From Rhodospirillales bacterium (GTDB lineage Bacteria > Pseudomonadota > Alphaproteobacteria > Acetobacterales > Acetobacteraceae): a stretch of 37,553 bases of DNA. Positions 32,908 to 37,553 of the stretch are shown here, in pieces. Numbering within the stretch: the stretch's first letter is position 1; the number at the start of each line of letters is the position of its first letter. Location of the stretch: the NCBI GenBank assembly GCA_018971565.1, contig JAGXAO010000008.1, positions 1 to 37,553 on the forward strand, written 5' to 3'. The position numbers and the translations under genes were made by a program. The notes beneath the pieces were generated by a model, which saw only the letters and a program-made list of their open reading frames with translations, was not told the origin of the DNA and did no database searches.

Positions 32908-34116
32908 TTAGAACACTAAGCCAAGCTCAAGCGTGCCCACAACCTGGTTCTTGCCGGTTCCACTGTTGCCATAACCAGCCACGGGTTGGCCTTGGTTCAA
33001 CAAATGCACATAGCCCGCGTTCAGGCGGCTATATATGTGGCCATGCTGCCAGGTAGGGGCCACGGCAAAGCCAACCAGCTCGGCATTTGGTGCAACAAAC
33101 CAATTGTCCTGCGCGCCCGAACCATGGCTCGTTGCATATTCCGCCCATGAGCCAATGGAATAATCCGTGCCGGGAAACTGGTATTCCGCAAACTCAGCCA
33201 CGCCGAGGTTGCTGGTTTCCTTGGCGATGTTGTCAGATACTCCGCCGGATGTAACGTCTGCGTATCTGTGCAGGGGTTTTGCATACTGGTACTGCACTTC
33301 AGATGTGAGGTTGAGACCGTCGATAACGGTGCTGTACCATCCGCCCAGCATGTTGGAATTAACATTTGCCAGTTGCCCTTGGCCGCCAACGCCGTTTGCG
33401 CCGCCGTTGCTCGAACCACCGCTGCCATATGCGAAGCTGTTGGGGCCGGTAACGCCCAAGGCCACGCCGCCGAAAACATTCAGGTTGCTGTCGGCGTTTA
33501 TGTCGTAGCTTGTAAGAAACTGCAGATAATTGAAAACGCCGGTGTCATAGCCATCGCCAAAAATCACGGTGCCGCTGAAGGGACCCTGGTTATAGCTGGC
33601 AGATACACCGCGACTTTCACTGTTTTCAACGCTGGCGATAACAGTGCGCAACGCGACAGGGTTGTTCCAGGCAAAAGCCGATTCATAGCCCTCAAGCGAG
33701 TCAAGCTGCCCGGCGGAGATCGAAAAATCGTCCGTTAATGGAAGCGTGATATAAGCGGCCCGGAGCGGACCGGTTGTATACATGTTTCCGTTGATTTCCT
33801 TGGGCTTGTTGGCGCCAAGGTTGATGTTTGTATACTCAGCGAGCTGAATGGTGAATTGGATAGGCCCGGTTGTTTTTTTAGCCTGAATCATGAAGGCAGA
33901 GATATTGGCGCCATTCGATTTCGGCCCAACCACCGAGCTGCCAGAGGCACCGCTCTGCGCGAAGAAATAGCCGTCGACGCCGCCGGATATTTTCAATGTA
34001 CCCAACGGGCCGCCGTCGATCTGCACAGGAGTTGGGCCATTTAAGGCATGGGCGGCGGGGCTGCCGAAAATGCAACCAAAAATTGTCAGGCCTAAGATAT
34101 AACTTACTCGCTTCAC
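32908..34116 (-). CDS. Outer-membrane beta-barrel protein (porin-like)
   Basis: A 402-residue exported protein. Signal peptide KRVSYILGLTIFGCIFG, cleaved after AHA. The mature protein begins with a strand reading LKISGGVDGYFFAQSG and continues as alternating beta strands with Gly/Asn/Ser-rich loops, such as SYNQGPFSGTVIFGDGYDTG and a very glycine-rich loop SGGSSNGGANGVGGQG, ending VVGTLELGLVF with the C-terminal Phe that outer-membrane proteins use for assembly. This fits the BBP2/OmpL-like porin group. The start is the GTG at 34116, placed 6-7 nt after GGAG; the frame also extends to 34221 without family character. Its cargo and any link to the Fap-like locus are unknown. Confidence 0.82.
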   Translation of the reverse strand: MKRVSYILGLTIFGCIFGSPAAHALNGPTPVQIDGGPLGTLKISGGVDGYFFAQSGASGSSVVGPKSNGANISAFMIQAKKTTGPIQFTIQLAEYTNINLGANKPKEINGNMYTTGPLRAAYITLPLTDDFSISAGQLDSLEGYESAFAWNNPVALRTVIASVENSESRGVSASYNQGPFSGTVIFGDGYDTGVFNYLQFLTSYDINADSNLNVFGGVALGVTGPNSFAYGSGGSSNGGANGVGGQGQLANVNSNMLGGWYSTVIDGLNLTSEVQYQYAKPLHRYADVTSGGVSDNIAKETSNLGVAEFAEYQFPGTDYSIGSWAEYATSHGSGAQDNWFVAPNAELVGFAVAPTWQHGHIYSRLNAGYVHLLNQGQPVAGYGNSGTGKNQVVGTLELGLVF

Positions 34117-34299
34117 TTTTTTCTCCGAATGCAGGGATATTGGGGCTCGCCCGCACGCATTGCAGCGGTGAGCCATACGATATAGCCAGTCAAACATATC
34201 GGATGGCGCGTCAAGACACAATTTGTCATAATATCAAATTGCGCTGTGGGTGTGGCTTTACGGCGGCCCATCAGCCATGGCGTGAGCTATGAGCATGAG

Positions 34300-34329
34300 G
34301 CCGGGAGCGGCTCTACCGCCGCCCCCGGC
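34300..34329 (-). terminator. GC-rich hairpin directly after the dmeF stop codon
   Basis: On the minus strand GCCGGGGGCGGC and GCCGCTCCCGGC pair with a single mismatch around a 6-nt loop, beginning 1-2 nt after the TAA of dmeF. No U-run follows, so termination may need other factors, but the placement suits the end of the dmeRF transcript. Confidence 0.5.
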
Positions 34330-34330
34330 T

Positions 34331-35566
34331 TTACGGCATCTCCTGGACCTCGATTGTCAGATGAGACAGCGATTTAAAACGCGCCAGGCATTCGCGGTAG
34401 TAGGAGGCGGTTCGCGCGTGGTGGGTCGTGATCGAAAGGATCGCGCCAAGATGACCCGGGCCAAGCCGCCAGAGATGCAGGTCGGTGAGTTCGTCGCCAT
34501 CGCGTTCAATCGCATCGCGCAGCTTCTGTTCCATGCCCCTGTCCGGCGTCATGTCCAGCAGAATGCCGCCCGTGTCGCGGATCAGCCCCACGGCCCAGCT
34601 TGCGATAACGGCCGCGCCGACAATGCCAACCAACGGGTCCATCCACAGCCAGCCGAAGGCACGGGCCAGCAACAGCCCCACGATCACCAGCACGGAAACT
34701 GCCGCATCGGCGGCGACATGCACCACAGCGGCGCGCATGTTGTTGTCCCGCCCGGCCGCGCCGCTGGCGTGCTCGTGCTCCTCGAACGCGACATCGTAGG
34801 TCTGACCGAAGAGTTTCACGCTGGCCGTGAACTCATGCGGCTCGGGAATTTCATCGGTGGATTCCAGATAGCCATCGCACGCTACAAAGCCGAAGCTCTG
34901 GCGCGTGCCGCCTGGCCGCAAAGTCTCGATCATGGCGGCATCGGCGGGGAGGCCAAGCCCCGAGGCAGCGCGCAGGCGGAAGCGCGGCGGCACGCGGTCC
35001 TCGAAAACCTCAAGCCGGATCTCGCCTGAGTCTGTCTCGATGATGCGCTCATCATCGTGGTCGTGGTGGCCATGATGATGACCGTGCCCGTGGCTATGCC
35101 CATGGTCGTGACCGCCGGAGAGCAGCAGCGCGCTGACAATGTTCACAACGAGCCCGAGGCAGGCAATCGGTATCGCTTCCGCGAAATGGATCGGCACCGG
35201 CGAGAGCAAGCGGCTCACCGCCTCAAAGCCGATCAGCAACGCGATCATGGCCAGGATGATGGCGCTGGTGAAGCCCGCGAGGTCGCCCAGCTTGCCAGTA
35301 CCAAAGGAAAAACGTGGATCCTTCGCGTGCTGGCGCGCATACCGGTAGGCGAGTGCCGCCAGTAGCATCGCACCGGCATGGGTGCTCATATGCAGTCCGT
35401 CGGCAACCAGCGCGATGGAGCCGAACAGCCAGCCCCCCACAATCTCCGTCACCATCATCGCGCCGCAAAGCCAGATCACCCACCAGGTGCGCCGCTCGCT
35501 GCGCTCGTGGTCCGCGCCCAGAAAAACATGGCTATGCCCGGCCTCGGGCCTGGTTTCATTCTGCAT
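34331..35566 (-). CDS. dmeF: CDF-family Co2+/Ni2+ efflux transporter DmeF
   Basis: A 411-residue cation diffusion facilitator of the DmeF type. The N-terminus AGHSHVFLGADHERSERR is the DmeF signature. Six helices include DGLHMSTHAGAMLLAALAYR (HxxxD-type metal site of helix II) and VVHVAADAAVSVLVIVGLLL (helix V, HxxxD). A His-rich loop (GGHDHGHSHGHGHHHGHHDH) follows helix IV, and an insertion of about 115 residues with a folded look (IRLEVFEDRVPPRFRLR to FEEHEH) separates that loop from helix V. It exports Co2+ or Ni2+ in exchange for protons. It lies 8 bp after dmeR, which encodes the matching sensor, so the pair is one operon. Confidence 0.9.
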   Translation of the reverse strand: MQNETRPEAGHSHVFLGADHERSERRTWWVIWLCGAMMVTEIVGGWLFGSIALVADGLHMSTHAGAMLLAALAYRYARQHAKDPRFSFGTGKLGDLAGFTSAIILAMIALLIGFEAVSRLLSPVPIHFAEAIPIACLGLVVNIVSALLLSGGHDHGHSHGHGHHHGHHDHDDERIIETDSGEIRLEVFEDRVPPRFRLRAASGLGLPADAAMIETLRPGGTRQSFGFVACDGYLESTDEIPEPHEFTASVKLFGQTYDVAFEEHEHASGAAGRDNNMRAAVVHVAADAAVSVLVIVGLLLARAFGWLWMDPLVGIVGAAVIASWAVGLIRDTGGILLDMTPDRGMEQKLRDAIERDGDELTDLHLWRLGPGHLGAILSITTHHARTASYYRECLARFKSLSHLTIEVQEMP

Positions 35567-35574
35567 CGATTATC

Positions 35575-35853
35575 TCACTTCAAGTAGGTGCGGACGACTT
35601 CGAGCAATTGTTCGGCTGCGTCCTCGTTTAGCGCGCCGGGGTGCTTCTCGCTGTCGACGAGGTGGGTGAGGACGTGGTCCTCGACAATCTGGGCCATCAG
35701 GCCCGCGGTGGCGCCGCGCATCCCGGCGAGCAGATGCATCACCTTCTCGCACCCGGCCTCGCTTTCGAGCGCGCGCTCGATAGCCTCAACCTGGCCGCGG
35801 ATACGGCGCACGCGCGCCAGAAGGCGCTGTTTGTCACGGACAGTATGGGTCAT
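35575..35853 (-). CDS. dmeR: Nickel/cobalt-sensing repressor of the CsoR/RcnR family (DmeR)
   Basis: A 92-residue all-helical repressor. The Ni/Co-sensing fingerprint of RcnR and DmeR is present at the exact positions: His3, Cys35 (EAGCEKV), His60 and His64 (EDHVLTH). This excludes the Cu(I) and formaldehyde branches of the family. RGQVEAIERALE is the conserved DNA-facing helix. It binds a G-tract operator and releases it on metal binding, derepressing itself and dmeF. It starts at the ATG at 35853 only about 7 nt after an apparent -10 box and without a Shine-Dalgarno sequence, so the mRNA may be leaderless. Confidence 0.92.
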   Translation of the reverse strand: MTHTVRDKQRLLARVRRIRGQVEAIERALESEAGCEKVMHLLAGMRGATAGLMAQIVEDHVLTHLVDSEKHPGALNEDAAEQLLEVVRTYLK

Positions 35854-35860
35854 GCCCGGC

Positions 35861-35889
35861 TATATACCTTACCCCCCTATGCCATACAA
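35861..35889 (-). promoter_or_regulatory. dmeRF promoter with a G6 operator in its spacer
   Basis: On the minus strand TTGTAT (35889-35884) and TATATA (35866-35861) are separated by exactly 17 bp. The spacer contains GGCATAGGGGGGTAAGG, a run of six G flanked by AT-rich bases, the type of site bound by RcnR/DmeR-class repressors. Binding there would block RNA polymerase directly. The predicted transcription start is at or next to the dmeR start codon. Confidence 0.65.
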
Positions 35890-36041
35890 GAATCGATTTG
35901 TCATTTCGCGGCGACAACAACCAGGGGGCGTGCGCTGCGCCAAGGATGACGCTTTCGTCGAAGTGGCTAGCCTCATCTTGGTTCGCCAGCGCATCTCGTG
36001 GGGCGTGGGGCCGAAGGGTATTGAGAGCGTTGGGCCAGTGA

Positions 36042-36353
36042 CTATCTGGCGGGCCGCTTACCCATGTTCTCAGCCAGTCTGAGCAGGTATCCGTCCGGGT
36101 CCATCATCAGGAACTATCGCTGGGGCCGGCCTCGACCTCGCCGGCGCGGTACCATGCGTCCTCGGGCGCCATGAATAGCGGCCAATCGGCCTCGGCCAGT
36201 CGGTCCAGAATGGGCTGGAGCGCCGGCACCTCGATCTGGAAATTGATGCCCCGGCCCAGCGGCGCCTCAAGCGGCCCTGTCACCCACTGGTCGTCTGCCG
36301 CGCTGCGCTGCTCCAGCATGACCTGGGCGCCGTCCAGGTCCAGGCGTAGCCGA
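36042..36353 (-). pseudogene. Truncated, frameshifted VOC-family (bleomycin-resistance-like) gene
   Basis: The minus strand from 36353 encodes LDGAQVMLEQRSAADDQW and, further on, EAPLGRGINFQIEV and PLFMAPEDAWYRAGEVEAG, the middle and late strands of a vicinal-oxygen-chelate protein of the bleomycin-resistance type. Just after EVEAG (near 36117) the frame breaks. The last part, FLMMDPDGYLLRLAENMG, continues in another frame to a stop at 36042. The first roughly 50 residues are missing, with a stop codon immediately upstream. Both defects together indicate a dead gene. The metal-ligand Glu in the final DPDGYLLRLAE strand is still recognisable. Confidence 0.8.
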
Positions 36354-36366
36354 CTAACGCAATGCG

Positions 36367-36879
36367 CTATGGCTCGACGAGTGGCAGACAGTCATCCCCG
36401 ACAACTACCCGCCCCACGCCGGGCAGGAAGAAGCCGTGGGGCGTACGGACGAGGTCACCGCCATCCATGTCCGGGCTTTGCCAGAGCGTCTTGCAGTTTG
36501 AAGCATCGACCACGAAGAGATAGGCATCCCCGCCCGAATAGGTGGGGATGTAAAGATAACGGCCATTGCCGATGAAGACCGGCATGGTGACGATACCAAC
36601 CTCCGGAGAGGCCCAACACGTGCCGCTCGGCCCCGCGATGCGGAAGGAGTCTGTGTTGGTGACAAATACATCCCCGTGCCGCGCGTGTTGAACCTGAGGG
36701 GTTGCGGCCAAGTCGGCATCATCATCAAATAGCAGCCTATAATTCCCCGCCGTGATGGTCGTGTACCATGTGGTGGCCAGGTGCAGTGCGCATGTGGAAG
36801 AAGCATGACCTGGGCGCGACAAACCCAATGCAGCCGTGAGGACGAAAACGGCCACACCTATTGAAGGTTTCCGGGTCAC
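36367..36879 (-). CDS. tai1: Periplasmic immunity protein of the Tai1 (Tsi1) type
   Basis: A 170-residue exported protein. The signal peptide (RKPSIGVAVFVLTAALGLS) ends near GHA, placing it in the periplasm, where a Tae1 amidase must be neutralised. The mature part is beta-rich and contains RYLYIPTYSGGDAYLFVVD followed by ASNCKTLWQSPDMDG, which resembles by eye the matching stretch of Pseudomonas Tsi1 (SG...DxATCK), and four cysteines. Its length is close to Tsi1. It overlaps the amidase gene by 4 bp (GTGA), the tight linkage expected of an effector-immunity pair. Identification leans on the partner; the sequence alone would be called unknown secreted protein. Confidence 0.78.
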   Translation of the reverse strand: MTRKPSIGVAVFVLTAALGLSRPGHASSTCALHLATTWYTTITAGNYRLLFDDDADLAATPQVQHARHGDVFVTNTDSFRIAGPSGTCWASPEVGIVTMPVFIGNGRYLYIPTYSGGDAYLFVVDASNCKTLWQSPDMDGGDLVRTPHGFFLPGVGRVVVGDDCLPLVEP

Positions 36880-37316
36880 TGACTGCTTACCAAAGTCGGC
36901 AGGCGTATGGCGAAGAATTGCACATCATGAAGATCATGTGGCGTCCAGGCATAATCGATGCCAATCCCTTCGCCCTTATGATGGGCGCCCTTGATTGACC
37001 CCCAATATCCTCGCGCATATCGCCCGGCTCTTCCGGGGATGATCACCACCACATGCCTATGGTCACGGGCCTCGGCTTTTCCTGCAATCACCAAATATCC
37101 TTGAGCCGCAAGCGAGCTTGCCATCTGATCGTTGTTGCCAAGCTGCTCCCAGGAAGGATTACTGGCAAGATATTTTACCATCTCGTTCGCATCCAGCGGC
37201 GGCATGTATTCGCCCAGATCAAGCGCCACCGTGCGGACGTAACCGCTGCAGTTGATCTCATTCTGTGGCGTCATGGCGGTCTTGGCCGCCTCTTCTATCG
37301 TCTGCTTCTTTCGCAT
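36876..37316 (-). CDS. tae1: Type VI secretion peptidoglycan amidase effector, Tae1 (Tse1) family
   Basis: A 146-residue NlpC/P60-fold amidase. Catalytic Cys23 sits in INCSGYVRTVALDLG and His88 in RDHRHVVVIIPG. Between them ANEMVKYLASNPSWEQL and SSLAAQGYLVIAGKAEA follow the order of Pseudomonas Tse1 (NCSGFV, NANAMV, AAQGFLVIAG, GHVAVV), and later GYWGSIKGAHHKGEGIGID matches Tse1's CWCGSIAGAVGQSQG region. Tae1 enzymes are injected by a type VI secretion system into the periplasm of rivals and cut the gamma-D-Glu-mDAP bond. There is no signal peptide, as expected. I start at the ATG at 37316 (GGAGG 4 nt upstream); a TTG at 37334 is possible. Confidence 0.9.
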   Translation of the reverse strand: MRKKQTIEEAAKTAMTPQNEINCSGYVRTVALDLGEYMPPLDANEMVKYLASNPSWEQLGNNDQMASSLAAQGYLVIAGKAEARDHRHVVVIIPGRAGRYARGYWGSIKGAHHKGEGIGIDYAWTPHDLHDVQFFAIRLPTLVSSQ

Positions 37317-37358
37317 AGAGCCTCCGTCTCGCAACCGGCCAGCCTATAACGAAAGCCG

Positions 37359-37553
37359 TGGAGACTGCGAAAGGAGCATCGCGGGCGACCTCATACTGCA
37401 CGTCAGGGCCGTCGCCCTCAATGGAGCAGGGCCGGCTGCTCGCCAAGGGCGACCCGTGGGAGATGCGCGCCTGCCCGATGCGCCTCTCACCGGGCGATTC
37501 GCGGCGTTCCGCGGCCATCGAGGGGATAGTGGTGGGCAGCCCCAAAACGCCAA
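37359..37553 (+). CDS. Possible divergent open frame cut by the right edge, weakly PAAR-like
   Basis: A plus-strand frame from a GTG at 37359 (or an ATG at 37420) stays open to the window end. It reads GRLLAKGDPWEMRACPM and later AIEGIVVGSPKTP. The GD...C and (I)VxGSP steps recall PAAR-repeat proteins, which sharpen the type VI spike and are often encoded beside effectors. The evidence is thin: 65 codons, no end, and the opposite strand is also open in this GC-rich stretch. Confidence 0.2.

Noticed and set aside
34289-35029. A 246-codon plus-strand frame opposite dmeF
   Set aside because: Antisense to a well-recognised CDF transporter; no ribosome site and no motif.
1-37553. CRISPR arrays, tRNA and rRNA genes, prophage structural genes
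   Set aside because: No regularly spaced identical repeats, no cloverleaf-like sequence or rRNA stretch, and no capsid, tail or integrase gene were recognised by reading both strands.

Overview
The window looks like chromosomal DNA of a GC-rich alphaproteobacterium, most plausibly from the Acetobacteraceae or a close acidophile. That placement is inferred from protein character, an alphaproteobacterial minCDE operon and a DmeRF nickel/cobalt module; no rRNA gene is present. Base composition is mosaic. The aryl-polyene block and the dmeRF end are very GC-rich, while the permease block (about 285-3833) and the secreted-protein locus (about 26600-34100) are clearly more AT-rich and so may have been acquired.

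Layout. 1-99: edge of an IS630-type transposase. 285-3833: amino-acid permease and P1 (DmpA-type) aminopeptidase, divergent from a LuxR-type regulator. 4210-19498: a nearly complete aryl-polyene (APE/xanthomonadin-like) pigment cluster. One long minus-strand operon runs from the acyl carrier protein (19498) to the ketoreductase (8191), mostly with 4-bp ATGA overlaps: ACP, COG4648 membrane protein, AMP-ligase, dehydratase, LpxL-like acyltransferase, LolA-like carrier, MMPL exporter, alpha/beta hydrolase, an unrecognised Cys/His protein, ketosynthase, chain-length factor, second dehydratase and ketoreductase. It is flanked by tailoring genes: halogenase-like flavoprotein, UbiE-like methyltransferase and two GT2 glycosyltransferases. 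19759-24597: an atypical NRAMP transporter, an unknown Cys-rich protein, a DMT transporter with a His-rich tail and a phospholipase-D protein. 24758-26583: minCDE.

27068-32731 is the most interesting part. It holds a PspF-like sigma-54 activator without a receiver domain, a minus-strand operon of four small secreted proteins rich in N/Q/G/T/S plus a C39 peptidase, and a divergent outer-membrane barrel protein with an N-terminal coiled coil. This gene content resembles the Pseudomonas Fap functional-amyloid system. The operon has a textbook -24/-12 sigma-54 promoter (31092-31107), and helically phased TGTAA half-sites, including a perfect palindrome, lie about 110-170 bp upstream of its predicted start. 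The locus therefore reads as a self-contained, sigma-54-controlled secreted-fibre or adhesin system.

32908-34116 is an outer-membrane beta-barrel protein. 34331-35853 is dmeF-dmeR, with a G6 operator candidate inside an apparently leaderless promoter. 36042-36353 is a frameshifted VOC-family remnant. 36367-37316 is a type VI secretion amidase effector of the Tae1 (Tse1) family with a Tai1-like periplasmic immunity protein. All functional names rest on reading motifs by eye; no database search was run.
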